Source: Sporosarcina luteola (GTDB lineage: Bacteria; Bacillota; Bacilli; Bacillales_A; Planococcaceae). Taken from it: a stretch of DNA of 64,000 bases. Shown in pieces: positions 1 to 7,914 of the stretch. The notes under the pieces are model-generated. The model saw only the letters and a list, made by a program, of their open reading frames with translations, searched no databases and was not told the origin of the DNA. The stretch covers positions 1 through 64,000 of the forward strand of contig NZ_BJYL01000032.1 of the NCBI RefSeq assembly GCF_007991495.1, given 5' to 3'. Each line of letters begins with the position of its first letter. Position 1 is the stretch's first letter. The translations under genes were made by a program, and so were the position numbers.

Positions 1-30
1 TCACTCCCTCCTACTCGATTTACAAGAACA

Positions 31-70
31 GGCAGGGATTTCTGTCGGGGTGTGGAATAGATTAGGAAAG
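31..70 (+). repeat. Short dispersed motif, copy 1
   Basis: Imperfect ~40-bp motif beginning GGCAGGGATTTCTG and continuing to GAATAGATTAGGA. It recurs at 1314-1356 with a few differences. Both copies lie just upstream of a small accessory gene on the same strand, so it could be a promoter or regulatory element or a small dispersed repeat. Function unknown. Confidence 0.45.
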
Positions 71-111
71 CAGGATAAATCATTGTACTAAGAATCTTCG
101 TGGGGGGCGGG

Positions 112-492
112 ATGGTGGAAAGTAATTGGAGATGGAAGAATTGGGTTCTTCCAGTGCTTTTCCTTATAGTGATTGTTGGGGGATTAGGATATTATAAGAT
201 ATATTTCACACCAAAAAATTCACTTGAACTATATCAAGAGCTGACGTTTGCCGATAGTTTTGAAGATGTCCAGAAGCTGATGTTAAAGGGGTATGAAGGA
301 AATTTTTCAGAAGAAGATTTTGAGGCGATCCAAACAGGCTCAATGTATCAGATCAGCCAATTCACCCTCTTCGAGTACTATGACAAGTCTTATGTCATCT
401 TGACATCGCCGGGAACGGAACGCTTAAAAATTCTTTCCGTCGATGAATTGCCGGAAGAGGTGAGAAAGTTCTTTTCGGAGTTAGGGGAATAG
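112..492 (+). CDS. Small membrane-anchored protein of unknown function
   Basis: About 126 residues. One hydrophobic segment near residues 11-27 (after a basic WRWKN stretch) predicts an N-in signal anchor; the rest is an acidic, soluble-looking extracellular domain without a motif I recognise. An in-frame GTG lies at 100, but the purine-rich GGGGGGCGGG just ahead of the ATG at 112 suits the ATG better, although it is close. The gene converges on the DUF4309 lipoprotein gene and shares a hairpin with it. I do not recognise the family. Confidence 0.6.
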   Translation: MVESNWRWKNWVLPVLFLIVIVGGLGYYKIYFTPKNSLELYQELTFADSFEDVQKLMLKGYEGNFSEEDFEAIQTGSMYQISQFTLFEYYDKSYVILTSPGTERLKILSVDELPEEVRKFFSELGE

Positions 493-499
493 GAGATAA

Positions 500-534
500 C
501 ATGCGAAGAATCGCTTATGCAGATTCTTCGCATG
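500..534. terminator. Bidirectional hairpin between convergent genes
   Basis: Perfect 13-bp inverted repeat (CATGCGAAGAATC and its complement) with a 9-nt loop between two convergent genes. There is no strong U-run, so it is a weak or factor-assisted terminator at best. Confidence 0.55.
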
Positions 535-556
535 CTCCACTGGTAGCGGCGGGCGA

Positions 557-1225
557 TCAATTCCATTTCTTCAAGTTCACATGATCCGGCGTGCCGTCTT
601 TGCCGATGATGAACTGTAATTCAAAGTTATTAAAATGATAACGGATATTCTGCTCTCCAGTCGACTCGATTCGGCGACTATCCGCGGGTTTACCGAGCTG
701 CTCGGTCAAATCCTCCTCAGTAATGCCGCCAAGATTCGTCTGGCGTTCCACATTTGTACCGAAGTAGCGGGCTTCCTCCAGTACGCCTTTTCCATCGTAT
801 TTGAATGCAACTGACGGATTGCCCATTGAACCGTGATAATGATCATAATCGCCTTTCTTTTCCTCAGGCTCTCCAATTGCGTTGACGATGTCATTACGCG
901 TCGTCTTTCCAATTATAAATCCTTGGTCTGGACGGTAGACTTTCCCATCTTTCGCATCCTTCGCCAAGCCGTTGAGCGTATCAATCGCCATTTGTTTTTG
1001 TTCAACCTCCACTGAGCCGGAAGAAGAATTGTTCGTATTTCCTTCAGTAGTTGAAGTGTCGCTATCAGTTGAACCGTTATCCGCAGCTCTCGTGTCGTCC
1101 AATTCATCTGTCACTGGTGGATTGTTTTCCACCGCTTCCTTCCCATTCTCATCGTTCGTATTAGTGCATCCAGCGATAAGAAAGGAGCTCGCTGCCACCA
1201 GCAGCATCCATTTCATTGATTTCAT
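557..1225 (-). CDS. YjgB-like lipoprotein, DUF4309 domain
   Basis: About 222 residues. The N-terminus is a lipoprotein signal ending in the lipobox LIAGC, so the mature protein should be lipid-anchored outside the membrane. A low-complexity Asp/Glu/Asn/Ser/Thr linker (about residues 22-75) precedes a C-terminal domain with the pattern of DUF4309 (LNGLAKDAKDGKV, then FIIGKTTRNDIVNAIGEP), as in B. subtilis YjgB. The ATG at 1225 is chosen over an upstream TTG (1231) because AGGGGAA is spaced correctly for it. Role unknown in the family. Confidence 0.75.
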   Translation of the reverse strand: MKSMKWMLLVAASSFLIAGCTNTNDENGKEAVENNPPVTDELDDTRAADNGSTDSDTSTTEGNTNNSSSGSVEVEQKQMAIDTLNGLAKDAKDGKVYRPDQGFIIGKTTRNDIVNAIGEPEEKKGDYDHYHGSMGNPSVAFKYDGKGVLEEARYFGTNVERQTNLGGITEEDLTEQLGKPADSRRIESTGEQNIRYHFNNFELQFIIGKDGTPDHVNLKKWN

Positions 1226-1313
1226 AAACAATTCCCCTCTACAAAAATGTAATTTCTATTCTTCTATTTTACCCTTAATGTATCAAATGATAACGGAGGA
1301 CGTAAAATCCGTA

Positions 1314-1356
1314 GGCAGGAATTTCTGCGGATTTGTAGAATAGAGTAGGAGAATAG
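1314..1356 (+). repeat. Short dispersed motif, copy 2
   Basis: Second copy of the motif at 31-70 (GGCAGGAATTTCTG through GAATAGAGTAGGA), here 57 bp upstream of the SAP-domain gene. Confidence 0.45.
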
Positions 1357-1412
1357 ATGAAAATATAGAACTGAGGAACGTTGGTAATAAAGGATAGAGG
1401 AGTAGGATATAA

Positions 1413-1976
1413 ATGAGACCTTCATTAAACAAAGATTTAAATGTAGAAGTTTTTCGTGATTTTTATTGGTTGAAAGAAGAATTACAAACTTTTTGTAGAG
1501 AAAATGGGATAAGTGCTTCTGGCTCTAAATTAGAAATTACTGATAGGATAGCAATATTTCTTGAAACAGGAAAAATACAAAAGCCGATGAGGAGAAGGAG
1601 CTCTCCTCCGAAAGAAAATCAGATAGAAGAATTAAGTTTAGATACGGTTATTACTGAAAACCATCGTTGTAGTCAGGTAGTTAGAGCTTTCTTTCAATCG
1701 GTAATTCCGAAATTCCACTTCTCTACCTATATTCAAACCTATTTTAAGGAAAGTGTAGGAAAAACATATCGGGATGTTGTCGATGCGTGGTATGAAGAAG
1801 AGGAAAGAAAAAAAGATCCATCTTATGAAAAACAAATTGGTGCACAATTTGAATACAATCAATTTACAAGAGATTATTTTGCGGATCCCAAAAATAAAGG
1901 TAAGAACAGAGAAGATGCAATTGAAGCTTGGAATGCAATTAAAGTTCTGCCAGGTAGCAATAAATATAAAGGGTGA
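1413..1976 (+). CDS. SAP-domain protein with DUF6434-like C-terminus
   Basis: 187 residues, noticeably more AT-rich than its neighbours. The N-terminal ~50 residues have a SAP-like helix-extended loop-helix pattern (LKEELQTFCRENGISASGSKLEITDRI), typical of a small DNA-binding module. A basic linker (RRRSSPPK) follows, then a C-terminal domain resembling DUF6434 with repeated aromatic and Tyr-rich helices and an EAWNAIK end. Related proteins are scattered accessory genes in Firmicutes. A nucleic-acid-binding role is inferred from the SAP module only; the base composition suggests acquisition by transfer. Confidence 0.65.
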   Translation: MRPSLNKDLNVEVFRDFYWLKEELQTFCRENGISASGSKLEITDRIAIFLETGKIQKPMRRRSSPPKENQIEELSLDTVITENHRCSQVVRAFFQSVIPKFHFSTYIQTYFKESVGKTYRDVVDAWYEEEERKKDPSYEKQIGAQFEYNQFTRDYFADPKNKGKNREDAIEAWNAIKVLPGSNKYKG

Positions 1977-2053
1977 AATTTGTTTTAAACTTGGTAAGTA
2001 GGTTCACGGTTGTACTAGTCTGAAAGAATAATACAAAGTTTTTTCATAGTAGC

Positions 2054-2080
2054 TGTCACAAAATCCTTTCCTCAATCGTT
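2054..2080 (+). promoter_or_regulatory. ECF41-type promoter
   Basis: TGTCACA (2054-2060), a 16-bp spacer, then CGTT (2077-2080). The published ECF41 sigma consensus is TGTCACA-N16-CGTC, so only the last base differs. It lies 31 bp upstream of the oxidoreductase/sigma factor operon whose second gene encodes an ECF41-type factor, which implies autoregulation. Confidence 0.7.
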
Positions 2081-2111
2081 TTGATTACAGAACAAATTAG
2101 GAGGGGTTTTT

Positions 2112-3410
2112 ATGCTGAACTATGATGTTGCAATCATTGGTGGCGGCTTAGCTGGGTTGACAGCAGCTAATTTTTTGACGAGGGAAGGAAAAAAGGTCGT
2201 TGTTTTGGAAAAATCGAACCGTCTTGGTGGAAAGGCGATGACGAATGATAAAAATGGGGTTCTTATGAACTTGGGACCGCATGGTTTGTTTATGTCAGGG
2301 GATGCGGCAAATGTTTTTACTGAGCTTGGAATTTCTCTTCCAGGTGGGAATGCTACGAAACCTGTTCAGATTCACGGCATGCTAAATCATGCTGTTCATG
2401 TCGTTCCAACAGATTTTTCATCGATTATGTCAACGACACTTCTACCGTGGAAAGCTAAATTCATGTTCGGAAAATTAATGTTAAAGCTTATGAAGTTGAA
2501 CATTTATTCCATTCCGGAAGTTAGCCTGAAGCAGTGGGTAGATTCTGAAATAGGCGATCCGATGGTGAGGCATCTATTTTATGCGATTTGTCGTTTGTCG
2601 TCCTATGTGAATGCCCCGGCTTTACAGCTAGCAAAGCCAGTTTTGAAGCAGGTAAAACGTTCATTACAGGCAGGTGTCTTATACATCGATGGAGGCTGGG
2701 AAACGATTATTCAAAAACTTAAGGCAAAGGCAGAAGCGCAGGGTGCTGAAATCGTAATGAATAAAAATGTAACAACTATTGAGCATCACGAGCATTATCA
2801 AATCATACGATGCTCAGATGGTACGGTCATCCACGTTCCAAATTGTATCATTGCAGCCCCTCCAAAAGAGGCGATTAACATGTTAAATGGTGCAGAACAT
2901 ACTTCTTTACGTTTGTGGGCTGAACAAGCAATTCCTGTAACGGCATGCTGTTTAGATATTGGAATTAAACAGTTGCCTAATCCACAACACCAATTTGCGA
3001 TAGGACTCGACCAAGCTTTGTTTTTTACGAATCAATCAAGGGCTGCAAAGTTAAGTGAAGACGGAACATTGGTAGTAAGTTTAGCAAAATACCATAATCC
3101 CATGGAAGAAATAAATGTAAACGCCGATAAGCAACAATTAGAATCAATAATGGAATTGCTTCATCCAGGATGGAAAAAAGAAGTCGTAGTGCAACAGTTT
3201 TTGCCGAAACTAACGGTATCGCATGATTTTCCACATGTGAAGCGAACAGAAAATCCCGGCCCAAGCATACCGGAAATGCAAGGGATATTTATAGCAGGAG
3301 ATTGGGCAGGACATGAAGAAATATTAGCAGACGCAGCAGTTGCGAGCGGGAAGCGTGCAGCGTTAGAAATTTCACATGTAAACGAAATGGTGTTAGCAAA
3401 GGAAGGATAA
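2112..3410 (+). CDS. FAD-dependent amine oxidase/phytoene desaturase-like oxidoreductase
   Basis: 432 residues. The N-terminus carries an FAD-binding dinucleotide fold, IIGGGLAGLTAANFL, followed by the acidic VLEKSNRLGGK ribose-binding strand. The C-terminal GIFIAGDWAGHEEILADAAVASG is the usual second FAD contact of the amine oxidase/phytoene desaturase/protoporphyrinogen oxidase superfamily. The substrate cannot be read from the sequence, and no carotenoid genes are nearby. The gene lies 5 bp ahead of an ECF41 sigma gene; ECF41 factors are commonly paired with a carboxymuconolactone decarboxylase, oxidoreductase or epimerase, and this enzyme fills the oxidoreductase position. RBS AGGAGGGG. 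Confidence 0.85.
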   Translation: MLNYDVAIIGGGLAGLTAANFLTREGKKVVVLEKSNRLGGKAMTNDKNGVLMNLGPHGLFMSGDAANVFTELGISLPGGNATKPVQIHGMLNHAVHVVPTDFSSIMSTTLLPWKAKFMFGKLMLKLMKLNIYSIPEVSLKQWVDSEIGDPMVRHLFYAICRLSSYVNAPALQLAKPVLKQVKRSLQAGVLYIDGGWETIIQKLKAKAEAQGAEIVMNKNVTTIEHHEHYQIIRCSDGTVIHVPNCIIAAPPKEAINMLNGAEHTSLRLWAEQAIPVTACCLDIGIKQLPNPQHQFAIGLDQALFFTNQSRAAKLSEDGTLVVSLAKYHNPMEEINVNADKQQLESIMELLHPGWKKEVVVQQFLPKLTVSHDFPHVKRTENPGPSIPEMQGIFIAGDWAGHEEILADAAVASGKRAALEISHVNEMVLAKEG

Positions 3411-3415
3411 TCGTA

Positions 3416-4279
3416 TTGGAAACTGAACAATTGTATCAGACGTATAAACCTTTGTTGTTTTCAATTGCCTATCGAATGACGGGAAGTGTGGCGGATGCAG
3501 AAGATCTTGTACAAGAGGCATTCTTAACGTATAACCGTGTTAGCAGTGAAAAAGTCATTGAAAACGAGAAAGCATATTTATGCAAGATTTTGATGAACAG
3601 CTCCATAGACAAATTGCGATTAGCTGCTAATAAGCGTGAGATTTATGTTGGAGAGTGGCTGCCTGAACCATTGGTAGATGAAAGAAATGACCCTGCCCAT
3701 ACTTATTTAATGAAGGAATCTATCTCGACCGCTTATCTTTTGCTGTTACAGCAGCTAACTGAAGACGAACGAGCAACGTACCTTTTACGAGAAGTTTTTC
3801 AATATAGCTATGAAGAAATTGCGGGTATTGTTGAAAAGTCTTCTACCAATTGCAGGCAGATTTTTCATAGAGCCAAAAAAAGTATGGATAGCCGACCGAA
3901 ACCTTCAACACTGGATTTTCAATCAATGAGAAACAGCGTAGAACAATTTACGGTAGCACTTCAAAAAGGGAATATCCCTAAAATGCTAGAATTATTGAAG
4001 ACAGATTCTGTATTTATTTCTGATGGAGGCGGCAAAGTAAAGGCTGCGCTAAATCCAATCTATACAGCAGAGCGCATTGTTTTATTGTTCACAGGCATTA
4101 TGAAAAAGCTTCCTGAAAACGCAAGATTAGAATTCGAAGTTGTCAACGGTTATCCAGGAGTTGTCGTATCAATTAATGATTATGTCACTTATGCCGTATC
4201 GATGGATTTCCTAGAAGATAAAATTTCGTGTATTTTTATGGTGTCCAACCCGGATAAATTGGAGCACTTGCAGAAATGA
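3416..4279 (+). CDS. ECF41-type RNA polymerase sigma factor (SigJ-like)
   Basis: 287 residues, TTG start with GGAAGG upstream and 5 bp after the oxidoreductase stop. Sigma region 2 (residues ~8-75, with AYRMTGSVADAEDLVQEAF) and region 4 (~100-160, with the helix-turn-helix YSYEEIAGIVEKSSTNCRQIFHRAKK) are followed by a SnoaL/NTF2-like C-terminal domain. The linker WLPEP and the C-terminal DGGGK are the two hallmark motifs of ECF41 factors, whose extension replaces a membrane anti-sigma factor and modulates activity directly. No anti-sigma gene is adjacent, as expected. It probably recognises the promoter at 2054-2080. Confidence 0.9.
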   Translation: METEQLYQTYKPLLFSIAYRMTGSVADAEDLVQEAFLTYNRVSSEKVIENEKAYLCKILMNSSIDKLRLAANKREIYVGEWLPEPLVDERNDPAHTYLMKESISTAYLLLLQQLTEDERATYLLREVFQYSYEEIAGIVEKSSTNCRQIFHRAKKSMDSRPKPSTLDFQSMRNSVEQFTVALQKGNIPKMLELLKTDSVFISDGGGKVKAALNPIYTAERIVLLFTGIMKKLPENARLEFEVVNGYPGVVVSINDYVTYAVSMDFLEDKISCIFMVSNPDKLEHLQK

Positions 4280-4295
4280 AAATAGAAGTGAATAT

Positions 4296-4344
4296 AAAGA
4301 CGGTTGAAGAATAGCAAAACGCTAATCTTCAACCGTCTTTTATT
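4296..4344 (+). terminator. Rho-independent terminator of the ECF41 operon
   Basis: Perfect 15-bp stem (AAAGACGGTTGAAGA and complement) followed by TTTTATTATT. Confidence 0.85.
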
Positions 4345-4348
4345 ATTA

Positions 4349-4448
4349 GTTCTCGTTCTTCCCGGAAGAGTTCTCATTCCAGTGCAAAGAGTTCTCGTTC
4401 TTCCCTGAGGAGTTCTCATTCCTGCATAAAAAGTTCTCATTCCCGCCC
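4349..4448 (-). repeat. 21-bp alternating tandem repeat array
   Basis: Five units of 21 bp. On the minus strand they share the core GAAYGAGAACT, alternating between GAACGAGAAC and GAATGAGAAC forms. The same family occurs on the opposite strand at 25328-25530. The array sits between convergent genes, directly after a terminator, and no coding role is supported. Confidence 0.8.
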
Positions 4449-4456
4449 ACTTATAT

Positions 4457-5911
4457 TTATTTCTTCACTTTATCCTCATAAAACACATTGAAATTCGGGT
4501 CGATTGTGCCGATATTCAAATGCCTTGCCTTATAATCACGCAGCAATTCGAAGAACTTCTTACTCAAGAACATAATGACAATCAAGTTAATAAACGTGGG
4601 AATTGCAGTCGTGATGTCGGCGAAATACCAGACGGCCTTGCCAGGCATATCGTAGGAAACGGCATAGACAACCATGAGTAATCCGGGAACGGGGTAAAGC
4701 CATTTATAGAAGGCAATCGTTTTATTCTTCACCTTCACTTTCTTCTCTCCGCCAAATAGATGGCGTAAGATGATTTCGTAATAGGTGTACCAACCGGTCG
4801 TCGTCGTCAAGCCGAAGAGGAAGACGGACAGGGCGATGATGTATCTGCCTGTTTGTCCGATGCCGGCTTCAAATGCCGATAAAGTGAGTGCTGCCCCGTC
4901 CAAACCAGATGACCAGACACCGGTAATGATAATTGTGAAAGCGGTCATCGAACAGATAATGATCGTATCGATGAAAACCTCGACCGCCCCCCACATACCC
5001 TGCTTAATTGGATGATTCGTTTTCGCCGTGGAATGGATCATCGGAGAAGTACCCCAACCGGCTTCGTTACTATAAACCGCACGTGCAACCCCCATCCGAA
5101 TCACTTGCGCAATGACGGCGCCCGTAAATCCGCCGACAGCGGCCATCCCAGTAAAAGCGCTTTCGAAAATTAGTCCAAAGACAGGGAAAATTTGATCGTA
5201 ATTCTTGAAGATAATGAAAAGTGCAGCTAAAACATAGAAGATACTCATGAAGGGAATGAGCTTAGATGCAATTTCACCAATCCTTTTAATACCACCATAA
5301 ATCATGAAGTAAATTAACGTGACGTAAATCAATGAGGAAGGAATCATTCCAATATTGAAGGTTGAGCTGACAGCTTCCGAAACTGTGTAATTTTGCAGAG
5401 TAATAAAAAACGTAGTGAAAATACCGAAACCGAAGAGGATAGCTGGGATCTTCCAGTATTTAAACTTCTTTTCCTCACCTAATCCTTTTTCCATATAGTA
5501 CGTTGGACCGCCATAGGGATTCCCTTTTTCATCAGAGCCGCGATAGTGGACAGCTAACGTAACTTCGACTGTTTTCGTCATCATTCCTAAAAAGGCAGTG
5601 ATCCACATCCAAAATACCGCCCCAGGTCCACCAACTGCAATGGCGGTCGCAACTCCACCGATATTCCCAACACCGATACTCCCGCCGATTGCAGTACTCA
5701 CTGCTTGGAAGGGAGTTAAAATTCCTTTGGCATCATCGTCCTTATCTCTCTTCGAAAATAATTTTCCGAATGTAGCCTTGAAAATATGCGGTAAATAACT
5801 GAATTGGAAAAGCTTACTTCCAATCGTGAAGTAAAGACCAACGAATAAGACCGTGAAAATGAGCGGCAACCCCCATAACCAACCGACAATCGTCTCTAAA
5901 AATTGCTCCAT
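4457..5911 (-). CDS. Sodium:alanine symporter family (AGCS) transporter
   Basis: 484 residues, the usual AGCS length, with about ten membrane segments. Family signatures include GGSIGVGNIGGVATAIAVGGPGAVFW near residues 76-101 and YSNEAGWGTSPMIHSTAKT in the second half. Such proteins import small neutral amino acids (alanine, glycine, sometimes glutamine) with Na+ or H+; the exact substrate is not readable. Relatives include B. subtilis AlsT. ATG preceded by AAAGGAGGCAATAG. The gene is monocistronic. Confidence 0.9.
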   Translation of the reverse strand: MEQFLETIVGWLWGLPLIFTVLFVGLYFTIGSKLFQFSYLPHIFKATFGKLFSKRDKDDDAKGILTPFQAVSTAIGGSIGVGNIGGVATAIAVGGPGAVFWMWITAFLGMMTKTVEVTLAVHYRGSDEKGNPYGGPTYYMEKGLGEEKKFKYWKIPAILFGFGIFTTFFITLQNYTVSEAVSSTFNIGMIPSSLIYVTLIYFMIYGGIKRIGEIASKLIPFMSIFYVLAALFIIFKNYDQIFPVFGLIFESAFTGMAAVGGFTGAVIAQVIRMGVARAVYSNEAGWGTSPMIHSTAKTNHPIKQGMWGAVEVFIDTIIICSMTAFTIIITGVWSSGLDGAALTLSAFEAGIGQTGRYIIALSVFLFGLTTTTGWYTYYEIILRHLFGGEKKVKVKNKTIAFYKWLYPVPGLLMVVYAVSYDMPGKAVWYFADITTAIPTFINLIVIMFLSKKFFELLRDYKARHLNIGTIDPNFNVFYEDKVKK

Positions 5912-6041
5912 TCTATTGCCTCCTTTTCTCTAGTCAGAATCTTTTGTCTAAACTATGAGAGAAAGAGTTAAATGATACATGAATATAAGAATATGAATAA
6001 ATTTAAATTATAGTATAATTTGATAAAGAGGGAGGCTAAAT

Positions 6042-6512
6042 ATGCCACACGTTCAATATTTTTGGGGATTTCCTGATGAAACAACAATGGATGGGATTTT
6101 ACAGTTACATAATTCTATTTTTGAAAATGCCGATGAATTATTGGAGAAAGCTTCAAAACGTCCGAAACTCCTTTTTGTAACTGTAATTGAGCAAGACAAA
6201 GTAGTCGGATATAAGATCGGCTATGAGCTTTCGGCTGACCGCTATTATAGTTGGTATGGAGGAGTCCGTGAAGAATATAGAGGAAAAGGAATTGCCACCA
6301 TCCTTATGGAACACCAACACCGTCTCGTTAGGGAAGCGGGCTATGCAACGATTGAAACGAAGACGAGAAATAAGTGGAGGAGTATGTTGATATTGAATTT
6401 AAAACACGGATTCGATATAACAGAAACTTTTTATGATGATGATGGCATTCATCGCATTACATTAGTGAAGGGTTTAATAGATAAAAAAGGAAGTGAGATG
6501 AGTTGGATTTGA
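6042..6512 (+). CDS. GNAT-family N-acetyltransferase
   Basis: 156 residues. The acetyl-CoA motif A is YYSWYGGVREEYRGKGIATILMEHQHRLVR (R-x-x-G-x-G/A loop as YRGKGIA), followed by GYATIETKTRNKWRSMLILNLKHGFDI, a typical GNAT motif B end. ATG with AGGGAGGC upstream. It overlaps the next gene by 10 bp, so the two are co-translated. Acceptor substrate unknown. Confidence 0.85.
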   Translation: MPHVQYFWGFPDETTMDGILQLHNSIFENADELLEKASKRPKLLFVTVIEQDKVVGYKIGYELSADRYYSWYGGVREEYRGKGIATILMEHQHRLVREAGYATIETKTRNKWRSMLILNLKHGFDITETFYDDDGIHRITLVKGLIDKKGSEMSWI

Positions 6513-6904
6513 AGAAAGCATTGATTGGCCTGTTTGTTGTACTAGTCATATTGAGTGGCTGTAGCAAAGGATACTGGGTTTGGAATAAGAAGAACATTGA
6601 TGAAGAGCCAGCAGTTAGGTTTTACGTTAACTACTTGCAAGATGAAAAACCTGATCGAAAAGCATTTAAAGTCATTGATATTGCTGAAGGGAAAAAGATG
6701 GTCGTCGTATCAACTGGCACAAAGGACCGCGAATTGGAAGCGGTCAGCGTTAAATACTCAGATGATGAGACGACCGTAACAGTGAGAGAAGTGGAAGCGG
6801 ATAGTGATGAAATAAACCCATATATCTTAATCGGCCTTGAACATCCAGTGAGCAATTTCAAGGTTGTTAATGAAGATGGGGAAGAGTATGAGATTGGTTT
6901 TTAA
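6503..6904 (+). CDS. Small putative lipoprotein
   Basis: About 133 residues. A short basic start is followed by a hydrophobic run and the lipobox ILSGC, so it should be lipidated at about Cys20. The remainder is charged and beta-rich with no recognised domain. The start is TTG at 6503 inside the preceding acetyltransferase gene (a second TTG lies at 6509); AGTGAGATGAG is a modest RBS. Followed by a strong terminator. Confidence 0.65.
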   Translation: MDLKKALIGLFVVLVILSGCSKGYWVWNKKNIDEEPAVRFYVNYLQDEKPDRKAFKVIDIAEGKKMVVVSTGTKDRELEAVSVKYSDDETTVTVREVEADSDEINPYILIGLEHPVSNFKVVNEDGEEYEIGF

Positions 6905-6933
6905 AAGCTGGATGTAATGGATTAAATTAAATG

Positions 6934-6960
6934 AGGGACCGACACATGTCGGTCCCTTTA
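6934..6960 (+). terminator. Rho-independent terminator
   Basis: AGGGACCGACA / TGTCGGTCCCT hairpin followed by TTTAAT, closing the two-gene acetyltransferase/lipoprotein unit. Confidence 0.8.
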
Positions 6961-7077
6961 ATATTGTCTTACAACTTTCACTATATAAGAAAAACCTATA
7001 GATTATTATAATAACAATTGAATTTTCTTATCGATAACTAAGGAGTATACTTAAGTTATCAACAGGGGGTGTTCGTG

Positions 7078-7815
7078 ATGGAATATATATATATCTTTTT
7101 TATCGGGGCGATTGCAACAACGATTGGAACATTGGCAGGCGGTGGGGGGTTAATTAGCCTTCCGGCAATGTTGCTCTTTGGGGTACCGATCCATTCAGCT
7201 ATCGGTGCGAATAAAGTATCTAATACGGTCAGCTCCTTTTCAAGTTTTCTATTTCTCTTAAAGCATAAGCAAATTTCTTTGCGAGAATCGTTTTGGATCA
7301 TTCCAGTTAGCTTATTTGGAGGAATAAGTGGCGGGTTCATTGCAACGAGACTTTCAGAAGATCATTTATATATTATGGCGATCATTCTTCTCTCATTTGC
7401 ATTCCTCACTTCATTTATTGGCAAGGGAGATTTTGAAGGACATGAGAAATTAAAGGCAAATAAATGGAGCGTCCCAGGATTATACGGAATCGGTATATAC
7501 GACGGACTTTTTGGGCCGGGACAAGGGACGTTGATGCTTTATCTATTCGGTCATTTGAAAGTTGCCTATATTAAAGCGGTCGGCTATGTGCGCCTCGCGA
7601 CATTTTCCAGCTGTTTTGGAGCTGCCATCACCTATATTGCGGCTGGAAAAATTATATGGCCGTTGACAATTATGCTAATGTTGGGGTCCATAACAGGAGC
7701 ACAGACGGGAGTAAGAATTGCGGAGAAGTTGAAGCCTAAATTCGTGAAACCGTTATTACGGGTTGTTACCGTAGCTTTAATCATCCAAATTGTCATTGAG
7801 AATATTGTTGCTTGA
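7078..7815 (+). CDS. TSUP-family membrane protein (TauE/SafE, sulfite exporter-like)
   Basis: 245 residues with about eight hydrophobic segments. The first half contains the family signature TIGTLAGGGGLISLPAMLLFGVP and HSAIGANKVSNTVSSFSS; the second half has the internal repeat YDGLFGPGQGT. TSUP proteins move small anions such as sulfite or organosulfur compounds across the membrane; substrate here unknown. An in-frame GTG at 7069 is possible, but AGGGGGT is better spaced for the ATG at 7078. Probably monocistronic. Confidence 0.85.
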   Translation: MEYIYIFFIGAIATTIGTLAGGGGLISLPAMLLFGVPIHSAIGANKVSNTVSSFSSFLFLLKHKQISLRESFWIIPVSLFGGISGGFIATRLSEDHLYIMAIILLSFAFLTSFIGKGDFEGHEKLKANKWSVPGLYGIGIYDGLFGPGQGTLMLYLFGHLKVAYIKAVGYVRLATFSSCFGAAITYIAAGKIIWPLTIMLMLGSITGAQTGVRIAEKLKPKFVKPLLRVVTVALIIQIVIENIVA

Positions 7816-7860
7816 AATAACACTTCGGGGGATTAGTTGAATCTCACGAAGTGTTATTTT
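7815..7860 (+). terminator. Rho-independent terminator between TSUP and CorA genes
   Basis: 13-bp stem AAATAACACTTCG with its complement and a 19-nt loop, ending in TTTT. It begins at the TSUP stop codon. Its position rules out the upstream start codons for the corA-like gene. Confidence 0.8.
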
Positions 7861-7914
7861 ATGTCTGAAAGGGGATACACTTATCGAAGGATGATTCGAA
7901 ATGTAGGTGAAAGT

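Noticed and set aside
2112-3410. Phytoene desaturase of a carotenoid pathway
   Set aside because: No phytoene synthase or other carotenoid gene is nearby and the FAD fold is shared by several enzyme classes. Only the superfamily is supported.
7837-7914. Upstream start codons for corA (TTG 7837, ATG 7861, ATG 7891)
   Set aside because: The first lies inside the terminator of the preceding gene, and none has a well-spaced RBS. ATG 7915 gives the usual family length.
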